Shown here: piece by piece, positions 1-5,025 of the stretch
Numbering within the stretch: the first letter of the stretch is position 1
Layout: every line of letters starts with the position of its first letter
Source: Bacteroidota bacterium
GTDB lineage: Bacteria; Bacteroidota; Bacteroidia; UKL13-3
Length of the DNA stretch: 5,025 bases
Direction of reading: 5' to 3'
Assembly (NCBI GenBank): GCA_947460565.1
Contig: CANHJJ010000174.1
Coordinates: forward strand, 1-5,025
The notes under the pieces: generated by a model
Database searches by the model: none
What the model was told of the DNA's origin: nothing
What the model saw: only the letters and a program-made list of their open reading frames with translations
Program-made: the position numbers and the translations under genes

Positions 1-1145
1 TCTGCTACCTTAATTTTATAAGGTGGGGCAATGATAATCTGGGTGGCCCCGGTCAAAACTGATTTGTCTTTATATTGCATCCACTCCAAAATCGCTTGAA
101 GGGAAGTTTGTAAGTCTACCTCAGGCTTAGTGGAATCGAATCCTTCCGTTTGGATTTCCTTATCTGAAATTCCTAATTCATAATTGTCAATTCTTAATTG
201 ATAGGGTTCCCATTGTTCAACATATAAATGTCCAATCTCATTCCATTTGTCTTTTTGCATAAATAGCCTTCTACCAAACCAATAAATGCTTTCAAGGCTG
301 CGCAGCGAGGTAGTTCCCACTGCAACAATGCGACCTGATTTCCCCTCAACTTGAGATAATAATTTTTCAATTGTTGATTTTTCGATATGTATGCGCTCTT
401 CATGCATTTGGTGGTCTTGCATGGTCTCAGCCTTAACGGGTTTAAAGGTTCCCGCCCCTACATGAAGGGTTAAATAATTTGTCGAAATGCCTTTGCTATG
501 AAGCGATTGAATGACATTTTCGGTAAAATGAAGTCCAGCAGTGGGCGCAGCCACAGACCCATCATGCTTAGCATACACCGTTTGATATCGGTTCTCGTCT
601 TCGCCCTCCACGTCTCTGTTCATATAGGGAGGAAGAGGAAGCACCCCAGCCATTTCAAGCATCTCAGCAAAGCTGATATCTGCATCCCAAGTAAAACGAA
701 CGGTGTAAGTATCTTCGTTTTGAGACAATTTCTGCACCTTTAAAGTGAACTTGTTTTCATTCAGAGAGATTTCTTTAGTAAGAACACCCTCCTTCCAACG
801 TTTCGAGTTGCCTATCATCACTTTCCAAGTAGCACTTTTCTTTTGTTGAAAGGCCACTTGCGTATCACTTGAATCCAATGGTTCAAGGCACATTATCTCT
901 ATTTTTGCTCTGGATTCTTTGAAAAAGAAAATTCGGGCATGAATAACCCTTGTATTATTAAAGCATAACGCATCTCCTGCTTCCAACAAGCCACCTAGCT
1001 GACTAAAAATGGTTTCGCTAATCTGACCATCATTCCAAATCAAGAGTTTACTTTGGTCACGGGCCTCTAAAGGAAACTGGGCGATTCGCTCTTCAGGCAA
1101 ATCGTATGAAAAATCTTTAATACTTAGTTCTTGAGGGTTGTTCAT
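1..1145 (-). CDS. QueA-like S-adenosylmethionine:tRNA ribosyltransferase-isomerase, long form (3' end outside window)
   Basis: The frame is open from ATG at 1145 down to base 1, giving 381 residues with no stop, so the C-terminus is missing. QueA transfers and isomerises the ribosyl group of S-adenosylmethionine onto preQ1 in tRNA, making epoxyqueuosine in the cytoplasm. Family motifs seen in order: DLPEERIAQFPLEARD (15-30), NNTRV (63-67), LPPY (171-174), RYQTVYA (186-192), GSVAAPTAGLHFT (196-208), LHVGAGTF (227-234), VGTTSLRSLES (276-286) and GATQIIIAPPYKIKV (366-380). The usual DGLITNFHxPxST end motif would follow just outside. With that end it would be about 400 residues, against about 350 for classical QueA; the extra length falls mostly around 288-345 and includes an in-frame heptamer repeat. 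Bacteroidota often carry a long paralogue beside a standard QueA (recalled, not checked), so queuosine synthesis is likely but not certain, and no gene symbol is given. It starts 11 nt after the enoyl-CoA hydratase stop, suggesting co-transcription. No Shine-Dalgarno is visible. Confidence 0.9.
   Translation of the reverse strand, partial: MNNPQELSIKDFSYDLPEERIAQFPLEARDQSKLLIWNDGQISETIFSQLGGLLEAGDALCFNNTRVIHARIFFFKESRAKIEIMCLEPLDSSDTQVAFQQKKSATWKVMIGNSKRWKEGVLTKEISLNENKFTLKVQKLSQNEDTYTVRFTWDADISFAEMLEMAGVLPLPPYMNRDVEGEDENRYQTVYAKHDGSVAAPTAGLHFTENVIQSLHSKGISTNYLTLHVGAGTFKPVKAETMQDHQMHEERIHIEKSTIEKLLSQVEGKSGRIVAVGTTSLRSLESIYWFGRRLFMQKDKWNEIGHLYVEQWEPYQLRIDNYELGISDKEIQTEGFDSTKPEVDLQTSLQAILEWMQYKDKSVLTGATQIIIAPPYKIKVA
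165..199 (-). repeat. Five-unit AATTNNN heptamer array inside the QueA-like gene
   Basis: AATT cores occur at 168-171, 175-178, 182-185, 189-192 and 196-199, exactly 7 nt apart. On the minus strand the units read AATTAAG, AATTGAC, AATTATG, AATTAGG and AATTTCA. Because 7 is not a multiple of 3, the gene reads the units in rotating frames, giving roughly L317 to S327 (LRIDNYELGIS) without a stop. It sits in the extended segment between the QWEPY motif (311-315) and the LQAILEWM helix (349-356). It resembles the short heptameric tandem repeats found in some bacterial genomes. Spacing is exact, but only the AATT core is conserved. Confidence 0.7.
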
Positions 1146-1156
1146 ACAATCAAAAA

Positions 1157-1936
1157 CTATTTACCCTCAAACTTCGGTTTCCTTTTTTCAACAAAGGCTT
1201 GCATACCTTCTTTTTGGTCTTCGCTGGCAAAACACATATAAAAGTTTTTACGTTCAAAGTAAAGTCCCTCTTGCAATCCGCTATCGAATGCTTTTAATAC
1301 AGACTCTTTAGCCAATCTTATTGAAATTGGGCTCATTTGTGTAACTTCTTTTGCCAACTTAACTGCTTCGTCCAAATACAATTCCTCGGCCACTACCCTA
1401 TTCACCAATCCAGCTTTCATGGCTTCTTCGGCTGAAATAAATTTGCCTGTTAATACCATTTCCATGGCAAGAGCTTTACCCACGGCTCTGGTAAGTCGCT
1501 GTGTGCCACCTGCACCTGGCATAATACCTATTTTAATTTCTGGTTGACCAAATTTAGCAGTCTCACTAGCCACAATCATGTCGCAGGTCATGGCCAACTC
1601 GCAACCTCCACCCAAAGCAAATCCGCTAACAGCAGCTATTATTGGCTTCTTGGTCTTTCTAATTTGGTCCCAAGTTTCAAACTGATCAATTTTCAACAAA
1701 TCAATAGCAGTCTTGCTTTCCATTTGTTTGATATCGGCACCCGCAGCAAAAGCTTGTTGGTTACCCGTTATAATTATACACCTCACATTATCATCTTCGT
1801 CCAAACTGGCCAGGGCTGCTTTAAGCTCAAGCATCAATTGAAGGTTCAATGCATTTAATTCTTTAGGGCGATTAAGCCTAATGATTGCTATGTGTGGTTG
1901 GTATTCTGATTCAACCAAGATAAATTCGTAGTTCAT
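1157..1936 (-). CDS. Enoyl-CoA hydratase/isomerase family protein (crotonase)
   Basis: A 259-residue crotonase-superfamily enzyme, the usual length for a single-domain cytoplasmic enoyl-CoA hydratase, which adds water to trans-2-enoyl-CoA in fatty-acid or related acyl-CoA breakdown. Visible motifs: LNRPKELNAL (21-30), FAAGADIKQM (63-72, CoA/oxyanion-hole segment), GFALGGGCELAMTCD (105-119) with the first catalytic Glu at 113, and GQPEIKIGIMPGAGGTQRL (130-148) with the second catalytic Glu at 133. Both glutamates of the classical hydratase are present, favouring hydratase over isomerase or other crotonase chemistry; the true acyl substrate cannot be read from sequence. I chose the ATG at 1936 (MNYEFILVES) because it gives the family-typical N-terminus. 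An in-frame ATG at 1957 would add only seven residues (MPHNFSK). The QueA-like gene follows 11 nt downstream; no obvious functional link is known to me. Confidence 0.93.
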   Translation of the reverse strand: MNYEFILVESEYQPHIAIIRLNRPKELNALNLQLMLELKAALASLDEDDNVRCIIITGNQQAFAAGADIKQMESKTAIDLLKIDQFETWDQIRKTKKPIIAAVSGFALGGGCELAMTCDMIVASETAKFGQPEIKIGIMPGAGGTQRLTRAVGKALAMEMVLTGKFISAEEAMKAGLVNRVVAEELYLDEAVKLAKEVTQMSPISIRLAKESVLKAFDSGLQEGLYFERKNFYMCFASEDQKEGMQAFVEKRKPKFEGK

Positions 1937-2114
1937 TTTCGAAAAATTATGTGGCAATATTAATTTTTAATTTTCGAGAAAAATATAGCTTTATACGGCA
2001 TTGGGCTAAGATTAAAGGATAGAGACAAATAAATTTATTAATATTTCTTCTCACAGTGTTGCATTTTATAAAAAATATCAGATATTTGCAGCCCTTATAA
2101 AGAAAAACACGGCA
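1937..2114. other. Divergent intergenic region between the enoyl-CoA hydratase gene and rpmB
   Basis: This is 178 nt of strongly AT-rich non-coding DNA separating leftward and rightward transcription units. The rightward promoter candidate lies at 2059-2088. On the minus strand I find only weak matches to the Bacteroidota -7 element (TTTATTTG and TATATTTT), neither with a convincing -33 partner, so the leftward promoter is not assigned. No RNA gene or small ORF is evident. Confidence 0.7.
2059..2088 (+). promoter_or_regulatory. Candidate Bacteroidota-type promoter for the rpmB operon
   Basis: TTG at 2059-2061 and GATATTTG at 2081-2088 are separated by 19 nt. The Bacteroidota housekeeping consensus is a TTTG/TTG element at -33 and TAnnTTTG at -7. 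The -7 box here matches five of its six defined bases. Transcription would begin near 2094, giving a leader of about 20 nt before the rpmB ATG. Placement right before a ribosomal protein operon supports the call, but it rests on sequence matching alone. Confidence 0.6.
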
Positions 2115-2345
2115 ATGAGAGTTTGTGATTTAACCGGTAAGAAAGCGATAAAAGGAAACAATGTATCGCATTCCAATGCCAAAACAAAAAGACGTTTTTA
2201 CCCAAATTTACAGGAGAAAAAATTTTTCATCCCTGAGGAAAATCGTTGGATTAGATTGAAAGTATCAACTAAAGCTATTAAAACCATCAACAAAAAAGGC
2301 ATCAATGCTGTGTTGAATGATTTTATACGTGATGGTATAATTTAA
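2115..2345 (+). CDS. rpmB: Large ribosomal subunit protein bL28
   Basis: A 76-residue basic protein of the 50S subunit. Recognisable family features are the start MRVCDLTGKKAIKGNNVSHS, the following TKRRFYPNLQ segment (24-33), IRLKVSTKAIKTINKKGI around 46-63, and a C-terminal helix ending in DGII. Length matches Bacteroidota bL28. Only one cysteine (Cys4) is present, so the paired zinc-binding CxxC motifs of C+ type bL28 are absent. It is the first gene of a tight three-gene operon; rpmG follows after 17 nt. The leader before its ATG is A-rich without a Shine-Dalgarno, as expected for the phylum, unlike the two genes that follow. Confidence 0.96.
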   Translation: MRVCDLTGKKAIKGNNVSHSNAKTKRRFYPNLQEKKFFIPEENRWIRLKVSTKAIKTINKKGINAVLNDFIRDGII

Positions 2346-2349
2346 TAAT

Positions 2350-2354
2350 AGGAG
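2350..2354 (+). promoter_or_regulatory. Shine-Dalgarno-like AGGAG before rpmG
   Basis: AGGAG lies 8 nt from the rpmG ATG, ideal Shine-Dalgarno spacing. It supports the start at 2363. It is notable because most Bacteroidota genes lack such motifs and their ribosomes mask the anti-Shine-Dalgarno. Confidence 0.6.
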
Positions 2355-2362
2355 AATACGAA

Positions 2363-2545
2363 ATGGCAAGAAATAGAAATAGGATACAAGTTATACTTGA
2401 GTGTACCGAGCATAAAACTACGGGCATGCCAGGTATGAGTAGATATATTACTACCAAAAACAAAAAAAACACAACCGAAAGACTTGAGTTGAAAAAATTC
2501 AACAATGTTTTGAGACGTGTTACTGTTCATAAAGAAATTAAATAA
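2363..2545 (+). CDS. rpmG: Large ribosomal subunit protein bL33
   Basis: A 60-residue 50S subunit protein. The core IQVILECTEHKTTGMPGMSRYITTKNKKNTTERLELKKF (8-46), read here in separate conserved blocks (ILECTEHK 11-18, SRYITTKNKKNTTERLELKK 26-45), is diagnostic of bL33, and the end VTVHKEIK (53-60) is typical of Bacteroidota members. It has one cysteine (Cys14), so this is a zinc-free C- form. It is the middle gene of the rpmB operon, 17 nt after rpmB and 13 nt before the DUF4295-type gene, and is preceded by AGGAG at good spacing. Confidence 0.96.
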   Translation: MARNRNRIQVILECTEHKTTGMPGMSRYITTKNKKNTTERLELKKFNNVLRRVTVHKEIK

Positions 2546-2550
2546 AGGAG
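2544..2550 (+). promoter_or_regulatory. Shine-Dalgarno-like AAAGGAG before the DUF4295-type gene
   Basis: AAAGGAG lies 8 nt before the ATG at 2559, the same spacing as the AGGAG before rpmG. It begins right at the rpmG stop codon and supports the reality of the short downstream gene and its start. Confidence 0.6.
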
Positions 2551-2558
2551 CGTAAAAA

Positions 2559-2708
2559 ATGGCTAAGAAAGTTGTTGCAACATTAAAAACCGGTTCGGGC
2601 AAAGAATTTGCTAAAGTTTACCGTGCAGTAAAAAACAAAAAAGGAGCATACTCTTTTAAATCTGAAATCGTACCTAACGATAGCGTAAAAGGCTATTTCA
2701 AAGGTTAA
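2559..2708 (+). CDS. DUF4295-type small basic protein, probable Bacteroidota-specific ribosomal protein
   Basis: A 49-residue ORF starting MAKKVVATLKTGSGKEFAKV and ending DSVKGYFKG. It has 11 lysines and one arginine against three acidic residues, so it is strongly basic like small ribosomal proteins. No signal peptide, membrane segment or cysteine is present. I recognise the DUF4295 family, which in Bacteroidota sits directly after rpmB and rpmG, exactly as here. A Bacteroidota-specific 50S protein, bL38, was reported from the Flavobacterium johnsoniae ribosome structure. I believe this family is that protein, but I could not verify the identity, so no symbol is given. It is the last gene of the operon: 13 nt after rpmG, preceded by AAAGGAG, and followed 24 nt later by an intrinsic terminator. 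Confidence 0.88.
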   Translation: MAKKVVATLKTGSGKEFAKVYRAVKNKKGAYSFKSEIVPNDSVKGYFKG

Positions 2709-2732
2709 TTTCGATAATAAATTATTGAAACG

Positions 2733-2764
2733 AAAGCATCCTGATACATTTCAGGGTGCTTTTT
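2733..2764 (+). terminator. Intrinsic terminator of the rpmB-rpmG-DUF4295 operon
   Basis: The arms AAAGCATCCTGA (2733-2744) and TCAGGGTGCTTT (2751-2762) form a 12-bp stem with one T-G wobble and a 6-nt loop (2745-2750). Five Ts at 2760-2764 and further T-rich sequence follow. It lies 24 nt after the last stop of the operon and before ftsY, so ftsY probably has its own promoter. Confidence 0.9.
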
Positions 2765-2780
2765 GTATTTTATTTTATGC

Positions 2781-2803
2781 CAATTCATCCAAATTATGAA
2801 TTG
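2781..2803. repeat. Perfect 8-bp inverted repeat upstream of ftsY
   Basis: CAATTCAT (2781-2788) and ATGAATTG (2796-2803) are exact inverted copies around a 7-nt spacer. The dyad ends 6 nt before the candidate -7 box of ftsY and covers where a -33 element would lie. It could be an operator or merely a chance AT-rich dyad. Confidence 0.4.
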
Positions 2804-2809
2804 TATTAG

Positions 2810-2817
2810 CATATTTG
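2810..2817 (+). promoter_or_regulatory. Possible -7 promoter element for ftsY
   Basis: CATATTTG matches five of the six defined bases of the Bacteroidota TAnnTTTG element and shares ATATTTG with the rpmB promoter candidate. It would place the start of transcription near 2823, giving a leader of about 18 nt. No TTG is found at the right distance for a -33 box, so this is weak. Confidence 0.35.
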
Positions 2818-2840
2818 TAGGCAGTATCAATTAAGTAAGC

Positions 2841-3794
2841 ATGGGAATATTCAGTTTTTTTAGCAAGGAGAAAAAAGAAAAACTCGACCAAGGTCTTGAA
2901 AAAACGAAGACTAGCTTGTTTGAAAAAATAAGTAAAGCGCTTGTTGGCAAATCCTCGGTAGATGATGATTTTTTAGATAAACTTGAAGAGATTCTTGTGA
3001 CAAGTGATGTGGGAATTGAAACCACACTCAAAATTATTGATAGGTTACAAAAGCGAGTTGCCAAAGACAAATACACAGGCACTAGCGAATTGCAAAACCT
3101 CCTGCGCCAAGAAATTGCCCTGCTATTAGATGAAAACAAAAGCGAAATCCCAGTGGATTTTAGCGACTTACAAGGTAAAAAACCCTATGTGATAATGGTA
3201 GTTGGGGTCAACGGAGTGGGAAAAACAACCACGATAGGCAAACTTGCCAACCAATTTAAAAAAGCAGGAAAGAAAGTAGTTTTAGGTGCGGGGGATACAT
3301 TTAGAGCGGCTGCTGTTCAACAATTAAAAATTTGGGGTGAGCGAAATGACGTGCATGTGGTAGAACATGGCATGAACACCGACCCTGCTTCGGTTGCCTT
3401 TGATGCTGTGAAATATGCAGTTGACAATGGTGCAGATGTTTGTATTATAGATACAGCTGGCCGATTACACAATAAAATCAACCTAATGACCGAATTATCC
3501 AAAATTAAACGTGTGATGAGTAAGGTTTTGGATGGCACACCCCATGAAATACTTTTGGTATTGGACGCTTCAACAGGGCAAAATGCCTTTGAACAAGCCA
3601 AACAATTTACAGCCGCTACCGAAGTAAATGCCCTTGCATTAACCAAATTAGATGGTACTGCCAAAGGTGGTGTGGTGATTGGCGTGGCCGACCAATTTAA
3701 AATACCAGTTAAATATATTGGTGTAGGCGAGGGAATTGATGATCTTCAGTTATTCAACAAACACGAATTCGTAGATTCCTTGTTTAAGAGTTAG
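2841..3794 (+). CDS. ftsY: Signal recognition particle receptor FtsY
   Basis: A 317-residue SRP-family GTPase that docks SRP-bound ribosomes at the inner membrane, so that membrane and secreted proteins reach SecYEG. It opens with the lipid-binding amphipathic segment MGIFSFFSKEKKEK. The helical N domain covers about 15-100 and the NG GTPase domain the rest. GTPase motifs: P-loop GVNGVGKTTT (122-131), DTFRAAA (152-158), DTAGR (204-208), TKLDGTAKGG (268-277) and the closing GVGEGIDDLQLF (294-305). The long acidic A domain of E. coli FtsY is absent, as in many bacteria including Bacteroidota. The DTFRAAAVQQL form and the closing loop fit FtsY rather than the related Ffh, and no M domain follows. 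It is separated from the ribosomal operon by a terminator. Its TAG stop lies inside the left arm of the 3791-4000 repeat element, so the last residues (KS) may have been set by that insertion. Confidence 0.97.
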   Translation: MGIFSFFSKEKKEKLDQGLEKTKTSLFEKISKALVGKSSVDDDFLDKLEEILVTSDVGIETTLKIIDRLQKRVAKDKYTGTSELQNLLRQEIALLLDENKSEIPVDFSDLQGKKPYVIMVVGVNGVGKTTTIGKLANQFKKAGKKVVLGAGDTFRAAAVQQLKIWGERNDVHVVEHGMNTDPASVAFDAVKYAVDNGADVCIIDTAGRLHNKINLMTELSKIKRVMSKVLDGTPHEILLVLDASTGQNAFEQAKQFTAATEVNALALTKLDGTAKGGVVIGVADQFKIPVKYIGVGEGIDDLQLFNKHEFVDSLFKS

Positions 3795-4000
3795 CCACAG
3801 ATTTCACAAATTATCACAAAAAATTTTTGAAAAGATTTGTCTGACAACTCACATTTATATGGATTAAGTTTAAATGGAGGAATGAATGATACCTGATAAT
3901 AGAAATTTTATACTAATTATAGAATAGATTAATAATAGCCATACATATCATCTGAAAACGGAGAATTTTAATCAGCGTAATCTGTGCAATCTGTGGCTAA
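3791..4000. repeat. 210-bp non-coding element bounded by 23-nt inverted repeats
   Basis: The left end (3791-3813) begins TTAGCCACAGATT, and the right end (3978-4000) finishes with its exact inverse AATCTGTGGCTAA. Over 23 nt the two arms match at 21 positions when one is inverted. Each arm contains CACAGATT-like words repeated every 9-10 nt: CACAGATTT, CACAAATTA and CACAAAAAA on the left, two clear copies on the right. The interior is AT-rich with no ORF of note. It fills almost the whole 213-nt gap between ftsY and rimO, overlaps the ftsY stop and ends 7 nt before the rimO ATG. This layout suggests a small non-autonomous mobile element or a pair of dispersed intergenic repeats. No transposase and no clear target-site duplication are visible. 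Confidence 0.65.
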
Positions 4001-4007
4001 ATAAAAC

Positions 4008-5025
4008 ATGAAAACAAAAAACAAAAAGCAAGATAAAATAAACATCATTACACTTGGCTGTAGCAAAAATATAGTTGATAGCGAAGTGTTATATAGCCAA
4101 CTTAAAGCAAACGATTTTGACGTAACACATGAGTCGGCTAAGGATGATGCCAATATAGTAGTGATAAATACCTGTGGTTTTATAGACAATGCTAAGCAAG
4201 AAAGCATTGATACCATTCTCAGATATGCTGAGGCCAAACAGGCAGGAGAAATAGACAAATTATACGTAACAGGCTGTTTAAGTCAGAGGTATAAACCAGA
4301 TTTGGAAAAAGAAATTCCTGATGTGGATGAATATTTTGGCACACTTCATTTGCCTCAATTGCTTAAAACATTGGGTGCGGATTACAAACACGAACTTATT
4401 GGAGAAAGATTATTAACCACACCTAGCCATTACGCCTATCTAAAAATTGCCGAAGGCTGCGACAGGCCTTGCTCTTTCTGCGCCATTCCCATCATGAGGG
4501 GTAAGCATGTTTCCAAATCTTTTGAAGAAATAGAAACTGAAGTGAAAAATTTAGTTAAAAACGGCACCAAGGAAATTTTACTTATTGCCCAAGATAGCAC
4601 CTATTATGGTTTGGATTTATATGGTGAAAGAAAATTAGCTGAATTATTAAGACGAATTTCTGATATCGAAGGTGCAGAATGGATCAGGTTGCATTATGCC
4701 TACCCAAGTCAGTTTCCTTTGGATGCCTTGGAAGTAATAGCAGAAAGAAAAAATATTTGTAAATATATAGACATCCCTCTGCAACATACCAGCGACAATA
4801 TGTTGAAAATTATGCGCAGGGGAATAACTACTGCAAGAACCCAAGAAGTGGTTGACAATATACGAGCTAAAGTTCCAGGTATTGCTATTAGAACCACTTT
4901 AATCGCTGGTCATCCAGGCGAAACCGAACAAGACTTTGAAGATTTATGCGAATTTGTTAAACGCAATCGCTTTGATAGACTTGGTATTTTCACCTATAGT
5001 CATGAAGATGGAACACATGCGGGAA
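4008..5025 (+). CDS. rimO: Ribosomal protein uS12 methylthiotransferase RimO (3' end outside window)
   Basis: The frame is open from ATG 4008 to the window edge, 339 residues of an expected 430-440; the C-terminal TRAM domain is missing. RimO is a radical-SAM enzyme that adds a methylthio group to the conserved aspartate of ribosomal protein uS12. The N-terminal UPF0004 domain carries its three cluster-binding cysteines at 18 (LGCSKN), 56 (NTCGFI) and 90 (GCLSQR). The radical-SAM motif CDRPCSFC has cysteines at 151, 155 and 158. Downstream blocks AQDSTYYGLDLYG (194-206), IPLQHTSDNMLKIMRRG (256-272) and TTLIAGHPGETEQDF (296-310) are typical of RimO; LGCSKN and the AQD-T-YG-D-Y block separate it from the tRNA enzymes MiaB and MtaB. 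The N-terminus is lysine-rich (MKTKNKKQDK). The start lies 7 nt after the repeat element, and no Shine-Dalgarno or clear promoter is seen, so read-through from ftsY is plausible. Confidence 0.95.
   Translation, partial: MKTKNKKQDKINIITLGCSKNIVDSEVLYSQLKANDFDVTHESAKDDANIVVINTCGFIDNAKQESIDTILRYAEAKQAGEIDKLYVTGCLSQRYKPDLEKEIPDVDEYFGTLHLPQLLKTLGADYKHELIGERLLTTPSHYAYLKIAEGCDRPCSFCAIPIMRGKHVSKSFEEIETEVKNLVKNGTKEILLIAQDSTYYGLDLYGERKLAELLRRISDIEGAEWIRLHYAYPSQFPLDALEVIAERKNICKYIDIPLQHTSDNMLKIMRRGITTARTQEVVDNIRAKVPGIAIRTTLIAGHPGETEQDFEDLCEFVKRNRFDRLGIFTYSHEDGTHAG

Noticed and set aside
498..743. Plus-strand 81-codon ORF across the QueA-like gene.
   Set aside because: It is antisense to a strongly conserved coding region and resembles no known protein.
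1544..1858. Plus-strand 104-codon ORF opposite the enoyl-CoA hydratase gene.
   Set aside because: It is a shadow of the catalytic core on the other strand, with no start signal or recognisable domain.
1940..1976. Imperfect inverted repeat (CGAAAAATTA and TAATTTTCG) just before the enoyl-CoA hydratase start.
   Set aside because: It has a one-base bulge, an 18-nt loop and almost only A-T pairs; this is expected by chance in such AT-rich DNA.
2323..2602. Two hydrophobic minus-strand ORFs opposite rpmG that could be mistaken for small membrane proteins.
   Set aside because: Hydrophobicity comes from complementing lysine- and asparagine-rich ribosomal codons; rpmG is certain on the other strand.
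3317..3664. Minus-strand 115-codon ORF opposite the FtsY GTPase domain.
   Set aside because: It lies opposite invariant FtsY motifs and has no independent support.
3820..3832. Palindrome CAAAAAATTTTTG near the left arm of the repeat element.
   Set aside because: It is a simple A-tract/T-tract palindrome of low information with no following T-run, so neither a terminator nor a specific site is supported.
3876..3927. GGAGG followed by a 13-codon ORF (ATG 3886 to TAG 3927, MIPDNRNFILIIE) inside the ftsY-rimO element, suggestive of a leader peptide.
   Set aside because: It is very short, with no terminator-antiterminator pair or regulatory codon run, and AT-rich non-coding DNA easily yields such an ORF.

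Overview
The window looks like a chromosomal segment from a member of the Bacteroidota. The evidence is the run rpmB - rpmG - a 49-residue DUF4295-type gene - ftsY - rimO, the AT-rich sequence, and a Bacteroidota-type promoter (TTG, 19 nt, GATATTTG) before rpmB. I cannot name a genus. All genes appear intact except the two cut by the window edges. The genes look ordinary and vertically inherited; I do not see a hidden defence, mobile or biosynthetic system. The non-routine signals are two repeat structures and two Shine-Dalgarno-like sites.

Left part (1-1936), minus strand: a crotonase-family enoyl-CoA hydratase gene is followed after 11 nt by a long-form QueA-like tRNA ribosyltransferase-isomerase gene, whose 3' end lies beyond base 1. 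The pair is probably one transcript read leftwards. A 7-nt-period AATTNNN array sits inside the QueA-like gene and stays in frame.

Centre (1937-2114): a 178-nt divergent intergenic region, with a good promoter candidate reading right into the ribosomal genes.

Right part (2115-5025), plus strand: rpmB (bL28), rpmG (bL33) and the DUF4295-type gene form a tight operon that ends at a strong intrinsic terminator (2733-2764). A second unit begins with ftsY, the SRP receptor GTPase. A 210-bp non-coding stretch bounded by 23-nt inverted repeats follows. Then comes rimO, the methylthiotransferase for ribosomal protein uS12, cut by the right edge. Every gene in this half serves the ribosome or co-translational protein targeting, and the QueA-like enzyme adds a tRNA-modification gene on the other strand.
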